From Aphis gossypii (taxonomy: Eukaryota > Arthropoda > Insecta > Hemiptera > Aphididae), in NCBI RefSeq assembly GCF_020184175.1, contig NW_026083118.1, positions 1 to 64,000 of the forward strand: 64,000 nucleotides of DNA. The letters are read 5' to 3'. Below are positions 45,457-55,900 of the stretch, piece after piece. The notes beneath the pieces were generated by a model. The model saw only the letters and a program-made list of their open reading frames with translations, was not told where the DNA came from and made no database searches. How positions within the stretch are numbered: position 1 is the first letter of the stretch; each line of letters opens with the position of its first letter. The position numbers and the translations under genes are program-made.

Positions 45457-45636
45457 TTAAACAGCGTTTAGTGATTGTAGAAAAGCTAAATTTTCAGCTG
45501 TTAGATCACCTCCCACTTTAGAGTATTTAAAATTTCGTTTCTTCTTCTTCAGAGTTGTTAACTTGATAATGTCACTAACGCGACTAGCAGGTTTTTCGTA
45601 TACTCGAGTATTTATATTATAAAACTGTAAACCCAT
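45457..45636 (-). CDS. Small basic Polinton ORF between minor and major capsid genes
   Basis: 59 codons from ATG 45636 to TAA 45457-45459, too short for usual ORF cut-offs. The sequence is basic in the middle (LTTLKKKKRNFKYSK) and ends with a helix-like LTAENLAFLQSLN. It fits exactly between minor capsid stop (4 bp away) and major capsid ATG (1 bp away). Copy 1 keeps the same start (MGL-K/Q-F) at the same place. Position suggests a virion minor/cement or scaffold-like peptide; that is inference. Confidence 0.65.
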   Translation of the reverse strand: MGLQFYNINTRVYEKPASRVSDIIKLTTLKKKKRNFKYSKVGGDLTAENLAFLQSLNAV

Positions 45637-45640
45637 TTTA

Positions 45641-46342
45641 TCATAAGTCCTTGATTAATAATCGTATTGATACCGGTTCTCCACGTAGATCGATAAACTC
45701 GTTATCCTGATTTTTTAAAGCTATCTCTGCATGCGTTATAGATGAACAATTGATGGAATAAAAAACCAAATGTGTTGGAATCTCTATCACTTTGTAGCCC
45801 GGAGGTACATTCGGATAGAACTCATGTATTGTATGACACTGCTTTCCGTTATTGAATGACCCCATAACTAAGTTTGATTCGATATATATACAGTTTGTTT
45901 TTGTAATATTCACCAACTTATCCGATTGATGTTTAACATTAGCATTATATATATGTTTTTCAAAACCTAACAGCTCACCTATATTATTAGGCATGGATAA
46001 ATCTATAGATACATTGCATAGCATTTCACATTTTAACGAGTTATTATTCCCCTTTAACTCAAATGATATCTCGGTATCGGCTAGCATATGCTTTATTACC
46101 GCCTCGATTTCGCTTAACTCATAAGAGCCCGTAGGTAATGAGTAGATGAGATTTGTTGTTTTCTCACTCTTTCCTTCGTAATATATGAAGCCAATTTGAT
46201 TACACTTATCGTTTATATTAGGGATAGAATTATTCGTCTGAAAGCCCAACAGACAAATCTTAGCATTTTTACTGACTTTTATCGGCGGGAAAAAGTCACA
46301 AGATAATTCACTAGAGTTACCGTTTAACGTTATAGTGTACAT
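45641..46342 (-). CDS. Polinton minor capsid (penton) protein
   Basis: 233 residues from ATG 46342 (MYTITLNG); the longer frame from 46360 adds six residues with no counterpart in copy 1, so the inner ATG is preferred. Shared blocks with the 41-823 gene: LLGFQTNNSIPNIND, LPTGSYELSEIE, IGELLGFEKHIYN, VMGSFNNGKQCHTIHEF. Single jelly-roll vertex protein by family. The frame is intact. It overlaps the protease end by 13 nt, an arrangement kept in copy 1. Confidence 0.85.
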   Translation of the reverse strand: MYTITLNGNSSELSCDFFPPIKVSKNAKICLLGFQTNNSIPNINDKCNQIGFIYYEGKSEKTTNLIYSLPTGSYELSEIEAVIKHMLADTEISFELKGNNNSLKCEMLCNVSIDLSMPNNIGELLGFEKHIYNANVKHQSDKLVNITKTNCIYIESNLVMGSFNNGKQCHTIHEFYPNVPPGYKVIEIPTHLVFYSINCSSITHAEIALKNQDNEFIDLRGEPVSIRLLIKDL

Positions 46343-46668
46343 GATAAAAACTTTAAACATAGATGACCACAGTTTGTTGTATTGTATTTCTGATGTCTAT
46401 TGTAATTATATTCAATATTACAATCACTTAAATATTTCTGTAATTCTAGAGGAGGAGGTAAATTTCCAAAGCTATCGTAATATTTAACTTGTTTACCGAT
46501 TTTTTTATACGCTACCCAATGAGTTCCACCACTATTCTCATCATCCAGATTAACTATAGCCGACTCTCGATGTATATAGTGTAAAGGCAACTTGTCTCTG
46601 GAAAATACTCCAATGAAATGAGGTATTTTCAACAAGTCAATATATTTTATAATCTCATAATCATACAA
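46330..46668 (-). CDS. Adenain-like cysteine protease
   Basis: Open frame containing all three catalytic elements: GTHWVAYKK (His), YYDSFGNLPPP (acidic) and NCGHLCLKFL (Cys), the latter about 10 residues before the end. ATG 46668 (MYDYEIIKY) is inside the expected N-terminus: the same frame is open upstream (KKLIDTLPDRAL) to about 46735, where the PX-frame TAA lies, with no ATG in between. Either the start codon was lost or translation begins at 46668. The protein would cut virion precursors during assembly. Confidence 0.85.
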   Translation of the reverse strand: MYDYEIIKYIDLLKIPHFIGVFSRDKLPLHYIHRESAIVNLDDENSGGTHWVAYKKIGKQVKYYDSFGNLPPPLELQKYLSDCNIEYNYNRHQKYNTTNCGHLCLKFLSCTL

Positions 46669-46691
46669 AGCTCTGTCGGGTAACGTATCAA

Positions 46692-47522
46692 TTAGTTTTT
46701 TGCGACTTTCTTGGATTTCCTCACCACTGACCCACCTTTATACGGTGCAAGGTATAAGGCCTTTACCTTTTACGATTTTATAAGAACTCCCCTTGTATGG
46801 CGTGAGGTATAAACCCTTACCTAAATGAATAGGGGTGTTTTTATCGGATTTTAAATCATTCACTACTTTTACTATACTACCAATACCACCAGTTAGCGCA
46901 CGTGATGCAGATAAACCGGCAAATATAGGTATTAAAGGTAAAACACCACCCTTTTTAGGGATTGGTATGATTCTAGGAGTTTTAGTTTTCTTAGTTTTCG
47001 ATTTTTTAGCCGCTGTTAGGCACGTTCTAATAATTTAGTTAATTCTTTCCCGTGTTGTTTTATTTTTGATAGCGTTTTTAGCAGCTACACCAATGTTTGA
47101 ATCCACAGCCGGCTCCCATCTTGCGCTTGACTTTCATAGCTGTAGTAACTAACCAAGATGCGGCTTTTTCCTTAATACCACGGTTTTTAGATTTAAACAC
47201 CTCCCAAGCTTGATTTTCTAATATTTTATCGGCCTTGTGTCTATCAGCTAGTGAATTACTTCTATCATAAGCGATATCATGAGCTCTAGCCAACTCGTCT
47301 AGACTGTTTACTCCTCGATCACCACGAGCTAGCCTTTCTTTTAATTTCGTACCAGGACCGGCGAATCTAAATGCAAACCCAAAATTTAGTTATTAGGATT
47401 TAATAATATAATTTAGCGACTTACCTATAACCGGGTAAATGTAATTCAACCGGTAAATGGTTTATTACTGAGTTAACAAGACCCGAACCCTTATTGGTGT
47501 TTCGTTTACGAACACAAGACAT
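46692..47522 (-). pseudogene. PLA2-like domain plus PX virion protein, spliced, frameshifted
   Basis: ATG 47522 (MSCVRKR) starts exon 1, which ends at 47427 in a PGY context; a 58-bp intron (GTAAGT donor, TTGCATTTAG acceptor, 47369-47426) follows. Exon 2 continues with the calcium-loop GPGT, a LDELARAHDIAYD active-site helix (HDxAY as in parvovirus VP1 phospholipase A2) and a WEVFK...AVT-type helix. The frame then shifts near 47075 and again near 47030 before the PX part (TPRIIPIPKKGGVLPLIPIF, hydrophobic Gly-rich segment), with a third shift near 46745 and an end at 46692. A duplicated GKGL..PYKG motif lies before the basic tail. PLA2 domains of this type act on endosomal membranes in related viruses. 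Without splicing the frame stops directly after PGYR. Confidence 0.7.
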
Positions 47523-47527
47523 CGTGT

Positions 47528-47560
47528 GACGCTATCATAGACAGTACATCCGTATTTATA
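47528..47560 (-). promoter_or_regulatory. Minus-strand TATA in the divergent gap of Polinton 2
   Basis: Minus-strand TATAAATA at 47560-47553 lies 38 nt from the PLA2-PX ATG, with a TCACA initiator-like site about 31 nt downstream. The same box occupies the divergent gap of copy 1. The whole gap to the ATPase ATG is only 60 bp, so both clusters may share it. Confidence 0.4.
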
Positions 47561-47582
47561 GAGAACAATTGTAATATTGAAA

Positions 47583-48270
47583 ATGCGTTTTATCAAGCAA
47601 GAGAAAAAACTTCGAATATATAACATCGATACCCCCGATACAGTACAGTATAGGCATGGTGAGTTATTTCCAAACACGATACGCTCGCTAGTATTGGGGA
47701 GTTCGGGTTGCGGCAAGACGAATTTGATATATTTTCTACTCGTCGATGACAACGGGCTTCGATTTGAAAACATTTACATATACTCTAAAACGCTGGAACA
47801 ACCGAAATATAAATTACTAAAACGTATAATTGATGGTATAGAGGGGGTTAACATTTTTACATTTTTCGAGAATGATAAAGTCATCACACCTGAAAAAGTA
47901 TTACCAAACTCTATATTTATCATGGATGATGTCATCGGAGAACAGCAGGGCGTTATAAGGGAATATTTTTCCAGGGGTAGACATAATAAAGTAGATATAT
48001 TCTATCTAGCTCAGAGTTATTCAAAAGTACCCAAACAACTGATACGTGATAACGCTAATTTAATAGTATTGTTCAAACAAGAAAGACAAAACCAATTTAA
48101 AACATGTTTATAATGAACACTGTTCTGGTGATATGTCATATATTCAATTCAAACAATTTTGTACCGTATGCTGGAATCGTGATAGGTTTGCGTTTGTAGT
48201 CATTTGTAAAGATAGCGAACGTGATAGCGGGAGTTACCGATTTGGGTTTGATACGCATGTGGTTATATAA
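47583..48270 (+). pseudogene. FtsK/HerA-type packaging ATPase, one frameshift
   Basis: ATG 47583 (MRFIKQEK); the TTG further upstream is not needed. Walker A GSSGCGKT at 47697-47720, Walker B SIFIMDDV near 47930, an REYFSRGRH block and FYLAQSYSKVPKQL, as in copy 1. The frame stops at 48111-48113 after QNQFKTCL, while the homologous C-terminus (YNEHCSGDMSYIQF, CWNRDRFAFVV) continues in the next frame to 48270, so a one-base indel near 48100 truncates the protein by about 50 residues. The enzyme would pump DNA into capsids. Confidence 0.88.
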
Positions 48271-48311
48271 GAGAGTGTTTTTAGCGGATAAATATCATTT
48301 AAAACGCAATC

Positions 48312-49094
48312 ATGAGGGAGGAAAGTAATATATTAGAGGAGTTGGTACGGGCTAAGGAAAGTATAAAACGTAAATATACTACGTTAAAAACTGGTGAAGC
48401 TGATGTTTAACAGTTGATGGCGCAAACATTTAAACCCATTATAGATCCTTTAACTAAAATTTCGAACACACGTGATTTATACAATAATCAAACTAGGAAA
48501 GAAGATGTTAGAATAGATTCTGAAATAATTAATACTAATGAGGGTAATAATTATGATAATTATCAACTGGAGATTGAAAATTGGTTTCAATCAAAGGATA
48601 TAAATAAAACATTTGGTCCGAAAAAAATTGTAAGTAACGATATCACCTTGGGCGATAAAGAAGTGAAATTCGCTAACGTAATAATCATCGATGAGACTAC
48701 TTATCCAACAACCTCGGGTCTTATTCAGTTATTATTTCTGAAAAATCCACTTGTTTATACTGATAACGATTTGATGATATATAAATCGATATTAATTCAA
48801 ACGTCAGCGAATTTAACTACAGGTGGTTTAAAAATTAGAAATACTACTTGCAAAAAATATAAAAATATTATAAGTAAATTATTCCCCACTTCTGGTGGTG
48901 GTGGTGGTGGCTTGTCTATGAAATTACAGAAAAATAACTTAGTTTATTGGGATAACCCGAATGAGTTAGTCGATAGACTTCGATTACTTCTAGCGTCGAA
49001 ATCAGCTGGTAATACAGGTGTTTCCAATGAAATAAAATCTATTTTTGAGGAATTGCGTGAGGTAGGGTTAATTAAACGAATTTCAAATGTCTAA
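48312..49094 (+). pseudogene. DUF8207 protein, one in-frame stop near the N-terminus
   Basis: ATG 48312 starts a helical, basic segment (ILEELVRAKESIKRKY); TAA at 48408-48410 falls in frame at codon 33, and the frame is open from there to 49094. A shortened protein from ATG 48417 is possible. The middle contains TYPTTSGLIQLLFLKNP and a GGGGGG linker (48895-48912); the C-terminal signature is YWDNPNELVDRLRLLLASKS, then GNTGVSNEIKSIFEELRE. The last 8 nt overlap the integrase start, implying coupled expression. Function unknown. Confidence 0.82.
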
Positions 49095-50018
49095 ATGTGA
49101 AATCGCCATTGAACTCCACAAACCGTCACTGAGAAATTTCACGAGGCGTAGAGTTAGAGTTAACATATATGGAAAAAATGATTTGTGGCAGGCTGACTTG
49201 GTTGAAATGATACCATATTCGAAGAAAAACAAAGGCTATAAATATATTTTATGTGTAATTGTTTTTACTAAACTCGCATGGGCTCTACCGTTGAGGACAA
49301 AATCCGGTAAGGAAGTCACTAGTGCTATGTCTAAAATATTACACAACCGATCACCAAAACTCTTGCAATTGGACAACGGAAAAGAATTTTATAACAATAC
49401 ATTCGACGAGTTGATGGGTAAATATAACATACACAAATTTTCTACGTAAAGTATCACGAAAGCATGTATTGTTGAACGCTTCAATCGTACGTTAAAAGAA
49501 AAAATGTTTAGAGAGTTTACTGCGCGGGGTTCTCGCGAATGGATTTCTATTTTACCGAGATTGCTGTTAGAATATAGTAATTCGAGGCACAGAACTATCG
49601 GAATGACACCGGTACAGGCGGATGTCAACCCGCTTACGGTGGAAATAGAGCAACGTGAAATTAATAATGTAAAAATTAAATTCAAAGTAGGCGATAGCGT
49701 TCGTATTAGCACTCAAAAAGGGGTGTTCACAAAAGGTTATTTACCAAACTGGTCTACAGAAATATTTGAAATTATTAAAATAAATAAAACATCGCCCGTA
49801 CTTATCAGTTGCAAGATTATACGAGGAAACCGATTGCGGGGTGTTTTTATTCCTAAGAAATACATAAAACTAATCACCGAAATGAATATTTAATCGAGAA
49901 AATTATACGTAGAAAGGGTAATCAAGTGTTTGTCAAGTGGTTGGGATTTGACGCGACACATAATAGCTGGTTAAAAGCTAGTGACCTTAAACTGTGGAAA
50001 TTCATTTCAGTAGTTTAA
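49087..50018 (+). pseudogene. Integrase with chromodomain (one stop, one -1 frame change)
   Basis: Catalytic Asp in LWQADLVEM, Asp in LQLDNGKEF, Glu in IVERFNRTLKEKM. TAA at 49447-49449 interrupts the frame just before the Glu block but leaves it in phase. A residue or two are missing in the VIVFTK segment where copy 1 has VIDTYTK. The core frame ends at 49893. The chromodomain (EYLIEKII, VFVKWLGFDATHNSW) lies in the -1 frame to 50018; its upstream frame carries TAA at 49854. The shift maps to GGTGTTTTTAT at 49840, the same site as in copy 1. The chromodomain would steer insertion to particular chromatin. Confidence 0.88.
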
Positions 50019-50050
50019 TACATTTCATATGGATAAGATGTTTATTTATT

Positions 50051-50464
50051 ATGGATATTTTCAATAGCTCGGTAGATGCACTCAGAAAAAATACCGTTTC
50101 ACACCTTCAATCGAGTAACAAAACAATTGTATATGATGTAAAGTTACTGAAAACGGAAATAGTTAGCCTGAAAAACAATATTTCAACTCTTCAAGAACGG
50201 ATAAAATCATTGGAAGATAGTATACGGCAAAATAATAAGTCTCTATTGGACTCTGAAAGTCGTATTTCACAGCTATTCGATAATTATTCAGAGATCGCTA
50301 CGTCGATCGGTATTACCAAGGGAGACGTCATTCGTGTTATCGATACAATTAGTCATATAACTCAGGAATTGGAGGAAAATTCTCTTTCGGAACACGGGTT
50401 GTTTATTGCACAGCTACACGCACGTTTGAAGACTATCGAGGAAAGTTATATTAAAAAGAGTTAA
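50051..50464 (+). CDS. Coiled-coil Polinton protein of unknown function
   Basis: 137 residues from ATG 50051 (MDIFNSSVDAL); the longer frame starts with GTG inside the chromodomain end and is not used. Long heptad region KLLKTEIVSLKNNISTL and ERIKSLEDSIRQNNKSLL, then a second helical part (IDTISHITQELEEN, LHARLKTIEESY). The frame is intact. It sits where copy 1 has polymerase B. A fibre-like, oligomerising virion or tether role would fit but there is no evidence beyond shape. Confidence 0.6.
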   Translation: MDIFNSSVDALRKNTVSHLQSSNKTIVYDVKLLKTEIVSLKNNISTLQERIKSLEDSIRQNNKSLLDSESRISQLFDNYSEIATSIGITKGDVIRVIDTISHITQELEENSLSEHGLFIAQLHARLKTIEESYIKKS

Positions 50465-50571
50465 TTACACTTGAACGAATCAGATCCGAGTTGTACTAGC
50501 GCTACTAGCATCTGCAACTAAAATATACATATTATCGCGATATGCATAACACGTATCTACGTATATACTTA

Positions 50572-50604
50572 TATAAATACGTGATATCGGGGGACAATTT
50601 CAGT
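50572..50604 (+). promoter_or_regulatory. TATA plus TCAGT core promoter
   Basis: TATAAATA at 50572-50579 and TCAGT at 50600-50604, A 30 nt from the TATA start; ATG follows at 50636. A very clean arthropod-type core promoter. Confidence 0.7.
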
Positions 50605-50635
50605 TGACTTTTATACACTAGTCCTCACACTAACA

Positions 50636-50979
50636 ATGTCATCGTCGGCTATCGTGGACATTCAGTGCGTTCTCGGTGCCGGCAATAAATACATGATAAA
50701 AGAAATGTCTGTAGTCGACACGGCGGAAACCTGGGTGAGCCAACACTGGATTTTTAAAAATTCAAACTCTAAACAGGACAACAAGAGCCGGAAAACGAAT
50801 AAATGGCTCGAACGTAATTATCATCAACTATCCACGGAATACGGTGACGTCGAGTACGAAGAAGTGGGCAGAATATTTTTGAGTTATTGCCTGATATAGA
50901 CATTTCATCAGCCGTTTCAAAGTGGATGGCTCAAGCTCCTAACCGCATTAAAAAAAAAGAAGAAAAATCTAATAACTAA
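50636..50979 (+). pseudogene. Polinton-associated protein of unknown function, one frameshift
   Basis: ATG 50636; 80-odd residues with IVDIQCVLGAGNKYMIKEMS, TWVSQHWIFKN, KSRKTNKWLERNYHQL and EYGDVEYEEV. The frame ends at 50899 after a one-base shift near 50877; the other frame continues ELLPDIDISSAVSKWM and a Lys-rich tail to 50979. The opening 'VD.Q....IKE' recalls the first strands of DEDD-type exonuclease folds, but the expected acidic pair is incomplete, so I leave it unnamed. It has its own strong promoter and is the last gene seen in this Polinton. Confidence 0.5.
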
Positions 50980-52632
50980 CATAATTATACTATTTTATTT
51001 TATTTTAATTATTACATATTTATTCTACTTATGTAATATCCCTAAGTTCTAACAGTTTTGTACTTATAAGTATACAATTATGTTTTTTTTTTTGTTTTAT
51101 TATGAAAGAAATACTCGTAACTATAATAAAATATTTTTTTTTATGGAAATCGACCATGAATTTTCTTTTTAATTTTGATTAATATATATTATGTACCTAT
51201 ATTTACTATATTATCATAATATGATAAATAAATATTATTTGTTATTTCATAATTATGTTTAAGCATATTCAAACATCAAACATATTATTATTATTAAATA
51301 AAATGTATGTAATAAAATATATACATAATATATGATTATACATAATGTATAATTTTATTATATACAATAAATAGGTAAATTAAAAGATTATTTAAATATT
51401 GTGGACATGTATGGAGGAACATATTTATAAAATATATGTGGGAATAATATTGGGGAAATATTTATTTCATTGGATTTGTTGTTTAGAAAATATTTAAAAC
51501 ATAGTGACACCACATATCAAAAATATTAATTATATATTTTAACAACATTGTAATTAAACATCTTCAAAATATGTTAAATATATCATTGCAACAACGTGAA
51601 TTGGAACATATTGTCTCAATGGCGGATTTTTCTGCCATTTGGTTATTGTGTTAACATGGTAAGAATATTTTGAACATCAGAAAATCATAATAAACACATA
51701 TTGTTGCAATGATAATCTGTTTTCAACAATATTTTTTCAATGTTATTTAAATATGATATTGCTATCTGGGTAAATTAACTTTTTTAAATATTATTTCTAA
51801 TTCAGTATCTGTATACCTAATTCCGTTATTGAATTCTTTTTAAAAGTATGTTTTTCAAGACTAGGTATTTTTAGATTCGGTGGCGTAAGTATGGACTATG
51901 GAAAGATAACATTTTTGTACATGAGTAACAAGTACCCAAAAATAATTATTTTTTTTAAGTGTTAAGTAAGGTGTGCCAGTTGTCGTACCAGCAAAAAAAA
52001 ACTCATGGGGGATACCATGAACATGACACCCAAATACCCCCTGATTACGCACAGTCTAGGTTTAAATTGTTTAAATTTTTTGTAAGTTTAACTGTGAACA
52101 TTATATGACATAAATAAAACCCAGATTTTATTATTGTTGGTAACATAGCAATAAGTAATTTGTTCTTAATATTTTTCGATTATTGACATTGGAAACATTT
52201 ATTTGTTTACATTTACTTACATTGGCACAGACCACAATTATTATTATTCACGTACCAATATTAAAGATTGTGTTAAAATATTAAATAATAATGTGGGACT
52301 ACAAACTATTTATATTTTATATCAGTGTTCACTGAATCTTAGGTATACCTAAATTTCGTATTAGGTGCTAATATTATTAAGGAATATTTCTTATAAAAAA
52401 AAAAAAACAATTTACGAGAATCACAAAATTGTTATGATTACCTAGTGGCACCTAGTTGTCTTTCACTTAATTATACTGCCTAAAAACACAAGATAGATAT
52501 ATACATATTATATTATATTGTATTATGTACATTGAACCTATTACATACTATTGTCGTTTATATTATGCCTTAAAAACGCCCATTTTTAATATGACGTGGT
52601 CGACAATTGCACCATATGTGTAATTAGATTAA
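50980..52632. other. Non-coding stretch with a MITE-like hairpin
   Basis: No gene. A 13-bp perfect inverted repeat (ATCATTGCAACAA at 51582-51594, TTGTTGCAATGAT at 51701-51713) encloses about 106 bp with CAATGGCGGA. (TA)n and A/T runs elsewhere. The right end of Polinton 2 should be in here but was not recognised. Confidence 0.45.
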
Positions 52633-52640
52633 ATATGGAG
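52633..52640 (+). repeat. Target site duplication, left (ATATGGAG)
   Basis: Exactly repeated at 57813-57820 directly outside the inverted repeats. Eight bases is the size expected for P-superfamily insertion. Confidence 0.9.
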
Positions 52641-52681
52641 CACGATTATAGATAGTATGGTTGCCCAACGAAGTATGATAA
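52641..52681 (+). repeat. Left terminal inverted repeat of the P-type element
   Basis: Identical over 41 bases to the reverse complement of 57772-57812; similarity ends at base 42. Confidence 0.93.
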
Positions 52682-52981
52682 TGTGACTCTCCAAGTTTCC
52701 TTGTTATCATAACGGCTAGAAGAATCGAACATTGGCGCTCCAAGCGTTTAATTATTGAACCACAAATTTGAATGATAATTAATAATATATTATATTTTTT
52801 AATCGTATTACGAATTTATGTTATAAAAAACATAGAATAACAAATTATAAATTTGTATCTTATAAATTATAATACTAGGTACATAATTTTTATATTTTAA
52901 TAAATAATAACATACCTAGTTTTAATGATTAAATAAAGTATAGTATATTAAACGTCACTTCAGTATAAATTATAATTTTAA

Positions 52982-55900
52982 TTAACTACCTACGAGTTTT
53001 GATATTTTTTTTTTAGTTTTATTTAGTTTCTTATTCATTTGGTTTTTAATATATGTATACTGTCTCATTCTCATTATGACAAATGTGCTACATAAATCTG
53101 TGAGCAAATCAGTTTGATGCACATTACATTCAAATGTCAAAGTATTATTTGTACTTAAAAAATCTGACAATGTTTCATTAAACACATCACTAGAGTGAGT
53201 CAGCATATTTCACAAAGCTTAACTCTAAATTTCTCAGAATTAAAAATAAATTTTGATTAGGATGTGTTAAATATCCTTTTGACTTTAAATTAACAAGTTC
53301 TGCTTCTGGAGATGAACTACTACTAAAATTTTTTAAACCAGCTATACATAATTCACATTTAGTTTTTTTTAAGAGTTTTCTAGTTACATATCTGGAAATT
53401 ATAAAATAAAATATTATACAATCTATAAACATTATAAATTCTAGTTTAAAATTAAATAAGATTTAGTACCCTGATAAATAGTAAACTGTACAGTTAAAAC
53501 TAGGTGATTCTATAAGTGATGAATGACATAGCTCTGGTGTTACAATATCTTCTAACTCACCAACATCATTATCAATAATTTGGTCGATTTTTAGCTTTTA
53601 ACTGCTGTATTTTATTTTCTCTAATAGATGAATTTAAAGGGTCATTAATAATTTCTTTAAAATCATTTACTGAGATAGCTGGTACATTTTCTGAAATAAA
53701 ATATTTTTGTTTATAAGTTTGGTTAGGTATATTTTAAAACTAATTACATACCTGAATAAACAGTACAGTTTCCAGCTTTTGGAGGTTTAATCAGATAGTT
53801 AATCGAAAGCATTCTATACAACTGTAAAAATGTCGGTGTTGTTGGGTGGTCATTTGGACCAGATATTTGTCTTATAATACCAAAAAACTTCTGCACAATA
53901 TTTTTTATATAATTAATATAAATAATCAAATTAATATAAAAGGTATATTTAATAGAAAATATTATTTAAAATGTAGTACTTCCAAACAATCTTGATTTAT
54001 TTTTGCTGTTAGAACATAATTAAATCCATAATCGTTTAATAAAACATTAACCAAGTCAATAGTTGATTGTAATGTAATTTTTAGTCCTTCAGCTGTCTGT
54101 TTGGTTAGAAAATCAGTATCACAAATAAGGTTATTTTTCAAATTACATTCCCATTCTTTTATCCATCGTAAACTTTCTTTTAAAATCTAAAATTTTAAAA
54201 TGTATTAATATTAGCTGTTGTAAATTATAATTATGTTACAATATGTTAAAACACAAAACTAATACAATTAATATATTATTTCAAAAGTACTACAATAAAT
54301 ATGAATAAACGTTTAAGTATTTAATACTTTGTTGGATCTATCTAGATCTGCTATGAAAATGTTCATATTATAGTTTTTATAATTTATTAATATTAAAACA
54401 AAGTAAATAAATAAAACAATATTTCACAAAAACACAAGCATGCAGTTAACAATGCATTCAAACAACAACACAAATACACATAGAAAACCTCTATGTCTTC
54501 AGAATTTTTTTTAACTCCTTCAGCAGGGAATTTTCTGTTCAAGGCATCAAACATACTATTTATTATTAAAGTAAATTTGATAGTTTCTTCACAATTTTCA
54601 AATCCTAAATAGTTTTTATTTTTATAGAACTGAATTCCTGCAGCCATAGACGCACTAAATAACTAAAATTAATCATAAATCATTTTAAATTATTTTATCC
54701 CAAAAATATTATAAGTGATCATAAAAATTATTATTTAGTAGATACCTACTCTTACACACAATGTCACAAATGTTTTATTTGTATGTTCTTTTAATATAAA
54801 TTAACAATTATTATTTAATTTAAGAAAACATAAATTTAATATTAAGCAATATTTGTTCTGTAGGTACTAGTAGGTATGAATAGTACATTCAGGTACTTAC
54901 CTGAACAGCATATTTAACTTTCATTTTTAATAAGTTATTTAATTCAAAATGGTGTTTAGTTAGTTTAGGACAGACTTTCGTTAAAGAATTTTCTTCATAC
55001 TTATACACTTTATAATAATGATCCCACTTAATAGATGGTTTTGATGGATGTACCTGAAATATATAAATAAATTTGATTGTGATATGATTAAAGATACTAG
55101 ATGGTACTTTAATCTTGTATTTAAATTAAAATTTTAAATACCCTTAATTGTTTTTTCTCAAATAATCGATTACGTATTGTTTTTATTAAATGAGGTGGAT
55201 CAGAAAATACAAATATCTTTCTAGATGAGTCAAATGGATTCTCAAAATAGTTCTTAAAATCATCCTCATTAGTACTTATTCCCAGTAACTTCCACATAGT
55301 ACGATTTGTTGTAGCTCCATCATTTGTTAAACCAACTACTTTACCACCAATATTTTCTAACACTAATATAGATTTAGTAACTAATTTTGCCAGATCAGCA
55401 CCTATAAAATTAAAATAAATCATGTATTATAATATCAATTAATATTTATTTTTATTAATTTATTGTTACCTTTGACTGAACCTTTAGAAGCAAATACTGC
55501 TATAGGCTGAGTAAAGTTGTCAGCCAGGCTTTGCCACATCAGCACTAAACCATGGTTTGCTTTTTCAGAACTAGCAATTTTATGATTTATTTCATTTCCA
55601 AAATCTTCCAATCCAGTATATGTTAAAGTTCTGGTATTAACATTTATGCTTTCTCTTAAAAAAATTTCGTCTAAAGAAAGTATTCCAACTTTTTGGCTAT
55701 CAGACTTCTTTGCAAAATTTTTTTTTGACAATTTAAAAAAGTTAGGATCAAATCCACAACCAACTTTAACAGCTAAAAGGTTTTTTCTTATAGTATTAAC
55801 ACACGGCAAAGGTAATATTTTTTGGTCTCTCAAAAACCTGTATCCACTTGGTGACCTAATTAAAATTAAATAAAAATGTCCTTAGCTTACCAACTTTATG

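Larger units (their letters stand above)
42859..50979. mobile_element. Maverick/Polinton copy 2 (polymerase B missing)
   Basis: Gene order from left: PC4-like (plus); major capsid, small ORF, minor capsid, protease, PLA2-PX (all minus); ATPase, DUF8207, integrase, coiled-coil, nuclease-like (all plus). Most frames are open over long distances and codon composition is less AT-skewed than copy 1, so it is younger, but single stops or frameshifts hit at least six genes. No polymerase B is present on either side, so it is a deleted or dependent copy. Outer ends were not located; the range covers only the supported genes and promoter. Confidence 0.93.

Noticed and set aside
46835..47038. 67-codon plus-strand ORF in Polinton 2
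   Set aside because: Antisense shadow of the PX part on the minus strand.
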